Source: Euperipatoides rowelli | Lineage: Eukaryota > Onychophora > Udeonychophora > Euonychophora > Peripatopsidae | DNA length: 10,596 nt | NCBI GenBank assembly: GCA_003024985.2 | Contig: PXIH01S0022183.1 | Reading direction: 5' to 3' (one strand) | Shown here: positions 1 to 6,964 of the stretch, piece after piece | Layout: each line of letters starts with the position of its first letter | How positions within the stretch are numbered: position 1 is the stretch's first letter | The notes under the pieces: generated by a model | The model's input: only the letters and a program-made list of their open reading frames with translations | Told to the model about the DNA's origin: nothing | The model's database searches: none | Made by a program: the position numbers and the translations under genes

Positions 1-414
1 TTTGTTTTGTAAGCCATTTAACCACCATTAAACAATCAGGTCTTTGTCTTAGTTTTTTTTTTTTTTTTCTACTTGTTCAATTCGCTGAAAACGTTGGACA
101 TATGACTAATTTTTTATGTCGAGTTTTGAGCAGTGTCTGCTTAGGAATCTTTCCTTCATTAAGAAAACAACAGGTGGATTGGATAATAGTTAGGCTAAAG
201 GAAACAATTATCAAAATGATTTATATTAGGGTTTAAATATTAGTACTTAGTCGTGTTAGGGTTTAGAGTAGGAATGAAGATAAGATCTGTAAATAAAAAA
301 TAAGGTTAATGATCTATTGAGCGGCACAGCACAGCACAATCAATCATGACTGTTTGTTTATGCAGACGCTGTTTTTTTTTTTTTTTGAAAATAAATAGTT
401 TTTGTTTTTATCAG
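1..414. other. AT-rich stretch without a recognised gene
   Basis: The stretch holds long T runs (about 53-69 and 371-386) and AT-rich sequence. I see no coding frame, RNA gene or repeat family. The T run near 371-386 could be the tail of another minus-strand retroposon, but I found no matching flank. Confidence 0.6.
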
Positions 415-427
415 TGGATCATCTTTT
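415..427. repeat. Left target-site duplication of the SINE
   Basis: The 13 bases tggatcatctttt recur exactly at 721-733. The last four T residues could instead belong to the element's tail, so the secure part of the match is tggatcatc. A duplication ending in TTTT suits insertion of a minus-strand element by a LINE endonuclease that nicks in T/A-rich DNA. Confidence 0.8.
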
Positions 428-720
428 TTTTTTTTTTTATTTTTTTAAAATAAATTTCCTCTCCAAGAAGAGAAGAAATGTATTTTTTATGGTTACTTAA
501 ATTGAATACCGGTATATATTAAGTGATTGAAACACTAAATAGGCCTACTTGTTACAAGGGCAGCGTACTTGAAAAAACCCGAGGCGAGCTGTTAAAGCTA
601 GGGAAAAAACGTTCCTTAACTGCCCAAGCTGAGGCGCGAACCTGTACACCTCAGCATATGCCTTCGGTTCATCAAGCGGAAGTGAATCCGCTCGACCACG
701 GAACCCGGAACCGAGACCGA
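428..720 (-). mobile_element. tRNA-derived SINE, about 293 bp, full length
   Basis: This is a non-autonomous retroposon copied by a partner LINE's enzymes. On the minus strand it starts at 720 and ends in an A-rich tail, read as T-rich sequence at about 428-446. Seen directly: a tRNA-like head at about 611-706 with an A box (688-698, reverse complement TGGTCGAGCGG) and a B box (632-642, reverse complement GGTTCGCGCCT). An acceptor-like pairing joins GTTCC and GGAAC at the ends of the head. Flanking 13-bp direct repeats at 415-427 and 721-733 fix both ends. The A-to-B spacing and extra stem fit a class II tRNA (Ser/Leu type), which is an inference. An 83-codon open frame runs through it but is not a gene. 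I do not recognise the SINE family. Confidence 0.82.
632..698 (-). promoter_or_regulatory. RNA polymerase III A and B boxes of the SINE
   Basis: On the minus strand the A box TGGTCGAGCGG (688-698) fits the consensus TRGYNNAGYGG at every position. The B box GGTTCGCGCC (632-642) fits the GGTTCGANTCC core well. Spacing is typical of an internal pol III promoter. This supports the SINE being tRNA-derived; whether it is transcribed cannot be judged. Confidence 0.8.
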
Positions 721-733
721 TGGATCATCTTTT
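721..733. repeat. Right target-site duplication of the SINE
   Basis: This is the second copy of tggatcatctttt, next to the 5' end of the minus-strand SINE. The sequence beyond it, including the small inverted repeat gatcatct/agatgatc (723-730 and 744-751), belongs to the original target. Confidence 0.78.
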
Positions 734-1779
734 GTTTTGTGTTAGATGATCAAAATAAGCAAAGTGAAGAATGAGCTTGATATCTGATCCAATTCTCTTC
801 CCTTATCTTGACCTAGATTTATGGCTTGCATGGATCGTGGAATGAGTAGCCTAAATGTAAACATATTTGTAAAATTAAGTATGTTTTTAATTCTAAATTT
901 ATACAGTAAATTCACTGTCTTTAGATGCAGCGTGAAAAATCAATGTAATTTGACCTGTCAATAAAACTCTTGACTTTATTTTTTTGTTTTCAGGGATTTG
1001 TCCAGTAATCTTTATTAAAAAAAAATACAATAAGAAAGTAAATGATCTGACATATCTAAGCAAAACTATACATTTATGTAGTTAATACAAAAGCAAAACA
1101 CAATAAAACTAACCAACAAAATTTTATATCAGCACACAACGAAAAGGGGTATAGCCTTGAAAATGGAAATTCTAAAAACTAATAGGATCTTTACTAATCA
1201 TTGAGAAAAATATAAATCTTAGCAACGATCTATTTAGTAAACTACCTCCTGGTATGTATGATTTATCCAATACAGTAAAAACATGGAATAAAAGGTAGGT
1301 GTGGGTGTGTCTGTAGGCTACACTTGATTTTCTATATTGAGCTTGTTGACAACCAGACTATAAGTAATAAACCTATTAGCTCTTACCACATCAAATAAAT
1401 AAGTTAAATTGTGCAAAACCAAGTCTTCCTTTTTTTTTCAGGCAAAGGAAGTTCCCTTCTGAATAATGATATAAGTTTTGTCTTCCAGAGAATTTAATTA
1501 AAATAGAGTAAATCTTATAAACAAAAGAAAAAGTAAATTTAGTATGTACAGTATAATAAATACATTTTAGGACTGAAATTCATAATAAATATTTTCACTG
1601 TTGTAAAATGTGACAAGTAATTTCCTTCAAAACAAATTTGGCATAAATAAATACTATAAAATGTCTTGATGTATCTTGTGTGTAAGGCCATAATCAATAA
1701 AAGAGTATGGCAAGCCCCCAAAACGTTGTCGGTAAGGTCAGATGGGTCTATAGTTTTGAGCCATGTTGTTTTGAAAAGT
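734..1779. other. AT-rich stretch without a recognised gene
   Basis: I see no protein family match, RNA gene or clear repeat. Acceptor-like pyrimidine-AG sites occur near 970-994 and 1425-1441, but no coding frame follows them. The end nearest 1780 may hold the remaining 3' part of the minus-strand LINE described next. A minus-strand open frame at 1539-1721 has no recognisable motif. Confidence 0.5.
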
Positions 1780-2715
1780 CATTCATACAAAGGTTTTAAA
1801 TGGACTAAAATTAGTGCCAGTTTTATTGGCAAAATTGTGAATTAGATTGAAAACTACAGGTAAGTCTTTATGTTCCCTAGGATAATACTAAAATCATCCA
1901 AATAAGTAAGATAGAAAGAAAGTTATTAAAATGGGGAAACCTGACTCCTAAGTGACAAAAATTAATATCTTTAAGAAGCTAGTCTAAATAGATGGCCAAA
2001 AATATTAGTGCTGACTGGGGAATCCTGAATGATTACCTCTTCAGCAGAATTGAATAAAAGAATGTCCTCTATGCCTAATGGACACAACCTATTTAATAAG
2101 AAGTTACACAAACGTCTAGTGAGGCTCAAATAACCAAACATTTCAATAATTTAATTAATCAAAAAGTGTAGCTGACATGACCAAAGGCCTTATAAATGTC
2201 CAAAAAATTTATTACAGCATTCTTTAGATATTCTGCCTTAATTATGTAAAACCTCCTGTAGAATAATAATTGGCACATTAATGTTTCTCCCCCTTCATCA
2301 CGAAATGAAATGGAGATAGTAAAGGAGGTAAAAGATGATTCAATTTTGTATTAAGCATTAAGGAATAATTTTTTATTTTAAGTTTTGGACATTTATAGTT
2401 TTCAAATTAGCAATAGCCACCTGATGATCAAGATTATAATTTTTATTTTTATTAAAAGGAATAATGTGCAATTTAATCATCTACATGTAAAGAATGTGTT
2501 GAGGTATCCATAAATTCAATAGTCGATAAAACGCTGGAAACAGAAAGTGGAGAAAAAACTTGATATAATGAAGTTGTTAAAAGATTAAGGTCTGGGACAC
2601 TATGTATATTTAACTTAGACAATTCACCAGTAATGTCCCCAATTGAAATCTGTAAGTTATGATCTTGATCCAATTCAGAATTGAACTCAAAATAAATGTG
2701 ACTAAATTGTATATA
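1780..2715 (-). pseudogene. Broken LINE reverse transcriptase, CR1/jockey-like
   Basis: A reverse transcriptase of a non-LTR retrotransposon, inactivated by stops and frameshifts. Reading the minus strand from 2715 down, landmarks come in the family order. First is an open stretch (about 2715-2473) resembling the segment before the palm, with ISIGDITGELSKLN and then PDLNLLTTSLYQVF (known pattern: I..eI...L..L, then PD.I....L). Next is LDIYKAFGHV (2203-2174), equivalent to the palm motif FLDxxKAFDxV. A degenerate Pro-Gln block lies at about 2005-2030, in the place of GVPQGS. Then come YLDD (1904-1893), equivalent to FADD, and NKTG (1827-1816), equivalent to the N..KT motif. The distance between the first and second Asp motifs is about 100 residues, which is normal. 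No endonuclease domain is visible, so the copy may be 5'-truncated. The clade is a guess from motif style. Ends are approximate. Confidence 0.75.
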
Positions 2716-3254
2716 CAGTAATGTTCATCACGTTTCATACAAGTGGTCATAAATAAAATTTATCATAGCTATTGATATCACCTGAAACCATAGTAGTTGT
2801 AATATATAAGCCCAAAATAATCAGTTGTACAGTGTTCTATATTATGGACACACACAAATATGCTTTCCAGCTAATCCGTTAAACTCCAACGCTCCTCCTT
2901 GACAAATATAGCTCATAAAATTGATAAAAGGAATAAATTAGAATATTAAATAATTCTTATTTTTCCAATAATTGTGCAAAACCAAACATTACACTTAAGC
3001 TTGAAAATAAAAGGTAATCCATTGCCAAAATAAACATATGAACAGACTAAGAAGTTAATACTATTCAGTAACAATAAGCCTAATACTGATGTGTCCAAAC
3101 CAAAAGATAATTTATTAAAAACAAATAATAATGTAAAAATAGGCATTATAGAAGACAGATGCACTAATTTCTCAAAACAAGAGAGTAACATAAGAAATGT
3201 TAACAAAACTAAATTAAAACTTGAAAGAATTATTAAACTTTTAAATTTATAGAT
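2716..3254. other. AT-rich stretch between the LINE remnant and gypsy pol
   Basis: This separates the minus-strand LINE from the plus-strand pol remnant. The gag gene and 5' LTR of the gypsy element would be expected on this side, but I see no zinc-knuckle (CxxCxxxxHxxxxC), no LTR end and no primer-binding site. The one notable item is an open plus-strand frame at 3034-3252, listed separately. Confidence 0.5.
3034..3252 (+). other. Open frame of unknown origin just before the protease
   Basis: Seventy-two codons are open between stops at 3031 and 3250, with no ATG at the start. The product would be rich in Asn and Lys (for example NNKPNTDVSKPKDNLLKT). It ends just before the protease remnant, in a different frame. 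By position it could be the end of gag or the gag-pol spacer of the same element. I recognise no domain, and the composition may simply reflect A-rich DNA. Confidence 0.25.
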
Positions 3255-3660
3255 TTTAAATTAACACCTATAATTAAAATAAAACTTGTTAATAAATAAT
3301 GTTTAGCATTTCTAGGTACATGTGCTGATGCCACTGTAATTGATGATAATTAAGTTAATTTAAATATGAGCAAAATAAGTCTAACGAAATTGACATTTCT
3401 TCCCCAGTTACTAACAAAATATTAAAGGATATCATAATATAATTAATTTCTCTCTTGAAAATATTGTTTTTTTTTTTACATAGAGTGGTAGTGGCACAAA
3501 TGCACATGTAACCATTCAATTAAACAATCTTAGGTATAGATTTTTTCAAAATACATCAAGCAGGGTTAGATTTTAAGACACACAAGTCCATTTTAATTTT
3601 CAAATTGATTCCAAATGGGATCGAATCGTAAAACAGGGTGTTGACACTTTTATACATTCA
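3255..3660 (+). pseudogene. pol: Broken retroviral-type aspartic protease of gypsy pol
   Basis: This domain would cut the element's polyprotein. The N-terminal part lies at 3255-3353 and reads FKLTPIIKIKLVNK, a stop (3297), then CLAFLGTCADATVIDDN. GTCADATVI (3315-3341) sits where the family has DTGADATVI: the catalytic Asp codon is GGT instead of GAT and the Gly codon is TGT instead of GGT, each one base away. The C-terminal part is WDRIVKQGV (3616-3642), matching the usual WGRDIL..GV block. It starts in another frame, so at least one frameshift lies between. The distance of about 100 codons between these blocks is near normal. Loss of the catalytic Asp alone would kill the enzyme. Boundaries are approximate. 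Confidence 0.72.
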
Positions 3661-4660
3661 TGCAACACAGTTGGGGTGCATACCAACGAGAGCTTGCATG
3701 CATTGTTTAACATCAATGAACTAAGAATCACTGAGGGTGTACTCAGAAACATAATCGAGCATTATAGCAAGATACATATTGAAGATGTAGAAAATATGAA
3801 GGGTGTGAACACACCACATATTGATTTTCATGATGGAAAAAATATCTATCAAAGATAATATTGTATTCCACATTCAAGGCCTGAGCCTCTAAAAGATAAA
3901 AAAAAAAAAAAAAAATATAACTGACATTATTAAAAAGGATAAAGATATAAAATGTAATGTTCCTATACTAGTTATCTTTAAGCAAGATTATAATTATTTA
4001 AGACTCAAGACTCGTACTTAACCTCAGAAAGGTTAATGCACAGATCGAGCTTTCCATTTTATATTAATGAAACTTGGAGACACCTTCTTACACCTTGGAG
4101 CAGCTAAGTTTTTCACTACATTTGACCTAAATAATGGTTACTTTAACATTAGTTTAGCTGAATCAACAAAGCATAAATACTTTGAGCAGCCATGACAATG
4201 GTATATATTATGCCAAATGCCAGAAGGACTATCCACTTCAGCTGCATTATTCCAGAAAATTATTAATAACTTTCTTATAGACATTAAATCGAAAGACAAG
4301 GTCTTGGCATATCTGGATGATGTTATTATTTTCACTAAAACAATAGATGGACACTTAGAAGTTATTATGGAAATCTTGAAGCTTTTCATAAAATTAATAT
4401 GACAATAATAAAAGCAAATGTAATCTTTTTAATGATTCTTTATAATTCCTAAGTCATATCATTAATAGTAAAGGCAGTAAACTCACTACTCACAACAAGA
4501 AGCATTGACTGAGTTCCCTAGACTTCTTACAGTGAAATAAGTTAGAAGTTTTTGGCTCTGTCGATTTTTACTGATGCTATTTAGCTAACTTTACTGAATT
4601 GGCTGCCTCATTAAATTCACTATTGAGGAAAGGGGATGGTAAGCAGAAAAATGAATCTTA
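3661..4660 (+). pseudogene. pol: Broken Ty3/gypsy reverse transcriptase
   Basis: This domain copied the element RNA into DNA. An open segment to 3858 is the linker before the enzyme. It continues past a stop into IPHSRPEPLKD (about 3865-3897), like the YRIP block, and then an 18-base A run (3898-3915) shifts the frame. VPILVIFKQD precedes VLNLRKVNA (4014-4040), like SP.V.V.KKDG..R.CVDYRxLN. LGAAKFFTTFDLNNGYF (4094-4144) carries the first palm Asp (codon 4124). A TGA stop lies at 4193-4195. MPEGLSTSAALFQK (4217-4258) equals the MPFGL..A...FQ block, and YLDD (4310-4321) is the catalytic pair. Thumb-like LEAFHKINM follows after another shift, then SHIINSKGSK, and KLEVFGSVDFY to SLNSLLRKGD (about 4540-4635) as the connection. 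At least three frameshifts and several stops make it inactive. Confidence 0.93.
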
Positions 4661-4678
4661 TCATTAAAACAAAAAGTT

Positions 4679-5078
4679 CTTACTTCTCCAAACTTGGTAC
4701 ATTTTGACTTTAGCAAACCATTTCTTTTTATTTCAACAGACACTTCACATTTGTGTTTGGCCATACCCCTTGAGTAAGAAATTACAGAAGCTTATATACA
4801 ACCATGTGCACACTGTAGTCAAAAACTAATGTTGCCAATCACATGGCTATAGAAAAGGAAGCCTTAGTGATTCTTTAAGTAATACAGCAATTCCACCATA
4901 TACTATGCTTAGGTAATAGGGTCATTCTCAGAAATGATCATAGGCCTCTCACTTATGTTTTTGCATTAAAAGACAGTAATCAAATATTGTAAGATGGTTA
5001 TTGATTATTCAGGATCATAGGCCCAAATTTTAGCATGTCCCAGGCAAAACGAATGTCTTCACTGACTGGCTTTCATGA
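4679..5078 (+). pseudogene. pol: Broken Ty3/gypsy RNase H
   Basis: RNase H removes the RNA strand during reverse transcription. LTSPNLVHFDFSKPF runs into STDTSHLCLA (4679-4774), matching the L..aPvL..pdf.kpF.l.TDAS block, with the catalytic Asp at codon 4739. HMAIEKEALVIL (4840-4875) matches the YS..EKE.LAivwal helix, with the Glu codons at 4852 and 4858. NDHRPLTYVFAL (4933-4968) holds the third acidic residue at codon 4936. After a frameshift, RWLLIIQDHRPKF, a stop and HVPGKTNVFTDWLS (4992-5075) give the classic domain end, like RW...Lq.f...i.hrpGk.N.vaDaLS. Active-site residues survive but stops at 4775, 4876, 5031 and 5076 break it. It sits directly after the reverse transcriptase. Confidence 0.92.
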
Positions 5079-5125
5079 AGTCCTGACCTAGACAATTAAA
5101 AAAATGTAGTAGCAATAGATTCAGT

Positions 5126-5146
5126 GAGAGAGAGAGAGAGAAAGAG
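5126..5146. repeat. Short (GA)n microsatellite
   Basis: About ten GA dinucleotides with one impurity lie in the spacer between RNase H and integrase. It is probably slippage expansion in dead sequence. Confidence 0.85.
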
Positions 5147-5590
5147 CCATTGTCAATTACCCGATTCTTGTCACAACAAGACCTTCCTGAGAAATGCAAG
5201 ACTATCAAGAATAAAATACTTGCAGGTCAATTTATTCACAGTGAGAGAATTCATCCTAGTTGATAGCCAAATAATTTTACAAAGGGTAAAATATTATCAT
5301 GGTTTTGGTTGTTTGTATTGTACATTAGTGCCATATGTGCTAGTTTACAAATCTGTGCTAACTACCATGACACAGTAATTAGTCAACATCTCTCTGTCCA
5401 AAATGTTATGGAAGATGAGATCTAGTTTTGCAAGGGAACTATTCAAAAAACCTAAACTTACCTTTCTACTTGTGATGTCAAAAATTAAGCTTAGCATGCA
5501 CTAAAGTGCCACTTCAACAAGCACATGCTGGCATTATCCCTATGGAAAAAAATTATAAAAATATTTTTAGTCCATTTACTACTACAAAGT

Positions 5591-5604
5591 GGGGGGGGGG
5601 GGGG
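5591..5604 (+). repeat. 14-base G run inside the integrase
   Basis: An uninterrupted run of 14 G in sequence that is otherwise very AT-rich. It lies just before the integrase core. It may be expanded by slippage or miscounted by sequencing, so its length, and the reading frame across it, should not be trusted. Confidence 0.9.
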
Positions 5605-5850
5605 TAATAAATACATTATTATATGGATTGATGATTTATCTATCTTCTCTATTGCTGACACCAGAAAAAACTATGAAAGCCTTACAATAGAAGAACATTA
5701 TTGACATCATATTTTTGCACTTTACAATGGCTCTAGACAAATTGCCATGGATCAGGAGCACCGATGAATAGAAAAATATTTATGTCTCTGTAATAAATTA
5801 AATATCCATCAAATTTTTACTTCTTTGAACCCTCCTCAATCTAATGATAC

Positions 5851-5862
5851 AAAATAAAAGAG
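5851..5862. repeat. Left target-site duplication of the LINE
   Basis: The 12 bases aaaataaaagag recur exactly at 6953-6964. They begin with AAAA, as expected for a plus-strand LINE inserted by an APE-type endonuclease. The sequence is low in complexity, so the match alone is weak. It is strong because integrase homology breaks off at exactly this point and resumes at the second copy. Confidence 0.82.
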
Positions 5863-5922
5863 CCAGCATGTTGGCGAGCAACCAAAACAATACGAACTTA
5901 AAAATTTATAAAAAACTTTATT

Positions 5923-6251
5923 TGGCTGAAAATTTGGGAAACTTTGTTGGGGATTTTGCCTACTAAAACAAGACTAATGAATATTAGCTTATGGAAAAGT
6001 GCAGATATAAGTTGCATATTGTGTAAGAAGTAAAATGAAGATTTAGATCACCTTTTTTCTTTTGTCAGGCATTGATTGTTCATATAGACAGTTTTATTCA
6101 GAGAATAAAAACATTTTATGATATACAGGCGTTTTTACAGACAATGGAGTTTTCATTGTTTACCAATATTTTTTGCAGTTTGGAATTACTGCTGCGATTC
6201 GATAAACTAAAAAATTCAATCTTACAGTATATATTATATATGATCAGATAA
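5923..6251 (+). pseudogene. LINE ORF2 C-terminus with zf-RVT-like zinc motif
   Basis: This is the tail of a LINE polyprotein, after the reverse transcriptase. The frame at 5923-6072 reads W..IWETLLGILPTKTRL, then LWKSADISCILCKK and EDLDHLFSF. This fits the zf-RVT pattern: LPT+..L, then C..C (Cys codons at 6013 and 6022), E+..HLF (His codon at 6049), and a last Cys. The last Cys, in FCQAL (codon 6063), is reached only by a one-base shift. That frame stays open for 62 codons to TGA-free stop TAA at 6249, ending in a hydrophobic stretch SILQYILYMIR like the ll..Yi.W..RN tail of such proteins. One in-frame stop (6031) and the shift make it non-functional. The reverse transcriptase itself is missing because of 5' truncation. 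Confidence 0.8.
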
Positions 6252-6462
6252 ATAAGGAATACATAAGGGACTTGTTTTCATTCTCTGCTCTAACATTACA
6301 AAAGATGTGGGATAGGAGAGTTTTGAGAGTATATTGATACTCATGTCGGGGTGGGGGAGGGCTTATTGAAGGTGTTTTCTGACAGTATAAAGTTTGATGT
6401 GGCTTGATGGGTTGGACACTAAAGGGAAAAACTGAAGAAGGATAAAAAAAAAAAAGCATTCT

Positions 6463-6478
6463 TAATGTCAGAAACTTT
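6463..6478. repeat. Left target-site duplication of the 254-bp retroposon
   Basis: The 16 bases taatgtcagaaacttt are identical to 6733-6748. The left copy runs straight into a long T run, the tail of a minus-strand insert. Confidence 0.92.
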
Positions 6479-6732
6479 TTTTTTTTTTTTTTTAAAAAAA
6501 TATATTGCTGCTTCTCCTGACTTGGGAGAAGCGAGTACTTTATTTACCTAATATATTTACATATTTACAATTGTTGATTCTGGATACAACAATGATGCTA
6601 GGTTAAATGATCTTGAGAGAATCCTTTTGTTCGTTCCTATAGTCTGCTACTTTCATNTTNATCCTATAATTCACAGAAAAATCCTGTGTGAATACTACTT
6701 GACTGTATATGACNACAATAACATGGTCTTTC
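6479..6732 (-). mobile_element. 254-bp minus-strand retroposon nested in the LINE
   Basis: The insert is bounded by exact 16-bp direct repeats. On the minus strand it begins at 6732 and ends in an A-rich tail, seen here as the T run beginning at 6476. Just before the tail is a perfect 8-bp hairpin (stems 6510-6517 and 6525-6532, loop of 7). Before that is an AATAAA-containing AT-rich segment (rc of about 6537-6570). There is no A or B box, so it is not an obvious tRNA SINE. It is more likely a 5'-truncated LINE end or a SINE of another origin. Three N bases (6657, 6660, 6714) lie inside. Confidence 0.85.
6510..6532. other. 8-bp perfect hairpin near the retroposon tail
   Basis: gcttctcc (6510-6517) pairs with ggagaagc (6525-6532) across a 7-base loop. 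3'-terminal hairpins are often what LINE reverse transcriptases recognise on their template RNA, so this may be the recognition element. That role is inference. Confidence 0.6.
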
Positions 6733-6748
6733 TAATGTCAGAAACTTT
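6733..6748. repeat. Right target-site duplication of the 254-bp retroposon
   Basis: This is the second copy of taatgtcagaaacttt, at the 5' end of the minus-strand insert. Sequence after it continues the LINE's 3' UTR. Confidence 0.92.
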
Positions 6749-6952
6749 ATTTAATTTAATATGAGACTCAAACTGTCTTCTCAAAATAGTACAGGGCAGT
6801 TTCATTATTTGAGTTGTTTTTCCTGAATTTTGTTTCAAGTATTTTTACAAAGTATTAAAAATTGTCTTTTATTTAGTTATTTGTATTATTCAAACATAGA
6901 AATCCTGTTTGAATTTTTATAAATGTAAATATTTGCTTTTATTTAAATAAAA

Positions 6953-6964
6953 AAAATAAAAGAG
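6953..6964. repeat. Right target-site duplication of the LINE
   Basis: This is the second copy of aaaataaaagag. The next codons read RVNLIIINILAKNV, which is the ErvN..l...l block that follows the integrase core, so the interrupted gene restarts here. Confidence 0.82.

Larger units (their letters stand above)
5380..5862 (+). pseudogene. pol: Broken Ty3/gypsy integrase, N-terminal and core part
   Basis: Integrase joins the cDNA to the host chromosome. The zinc-binding end is barely visible: CQKLSLACTKVPLQQ (starting near 5478) continues into AHAGIIPMEKNYKN, resembling the C..Cq..K.......GllqP block before the core. A 14-base G run (5591-5604) interrupts it. The core is then one frame, 5606-5860: NKYIIIWIDDLSIFSIAD, a TGA (5702), IFALYNGSRQ, AMDQEHR with the second catalytic Asp (codon 5750), a TGA (5765), and TSLNPPQSND, the familiar block before the catalytic Glu. 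About 34 residues after the Asp the frame reads Lys where Glu is expected. The first catalytic Asp cannot be placed with confidence. The homology ends at the target-site duplication of the inserted LINE. Confidence 0.88.
5863..6952 (+). mobile_element. 5'-truncated LINE inserted in the gypsy integrase
   Basis: This 1,090-bp insertion is a non-LTR retrotransposon that kept only its C-terminal coding end and 3' UTR. Its coding remnant (5923-6251) carries a zinc-binding motif found after LINE reverse transcriptases. From 6252 to 6952 it appears non-coding, with a G-rich patch at 6346-6360 and an A run at 6444-6455. It ends in an A-rich tail (6944-6952) touching the second target-site duplication. 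Itself it carries a 254-bp retroposon at 6479-6732, so its own length is about 820 bp after removing that and one duplication copy. The family is not identified, and I cannot tell whether it is the same family as the minus-strand LINE at 1780-2715. Confidence 0.85.

Noticed and set aside
523-774. 83-codon plus-strand open frame
   Set aside because: It crosses the SINE and its tRNA-like head on the opposite strand and starts with GTG. It has no domain and is explained by the SINE.
960-1000. Splice acceptors at about 990, 1441 and 8152
   Set aside because: Pyrimidine-AG words are common in T-rich DNA and no open coding frame follows any of them.
2946-3206. 86-codon minus-strand open frame with hydrophobic residues
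   Set aside because: The DNA is A-rich, so its complement codes for Phe and Leu by composition. The opposite strand frame is equally open. No membrane protein family is recognised.
4138-4389. 83-codon minus-strand open frame
   Set aside because: It is the shadow of the reverse transcriptase YLDD region on the plus strand.
5124-5378. 84-codon plus-strand open frame starting in the GA repeat
   Set aside because: It begins in a microsatellite between RNase H and integrase and shows no convincing HHCC zinc motif of integrase in this frame.
6343-6362. G-rich patch as a G-quadruplex
   Set aside because: It has only three G runs of at least three close together, so it does not meet the usual four-run pattern.
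6244-6459. 71-codon minus-strand open frame
   Set aside because: It opposes the LINE's 3' UTR and starts in a poly-A run. There is no domain.
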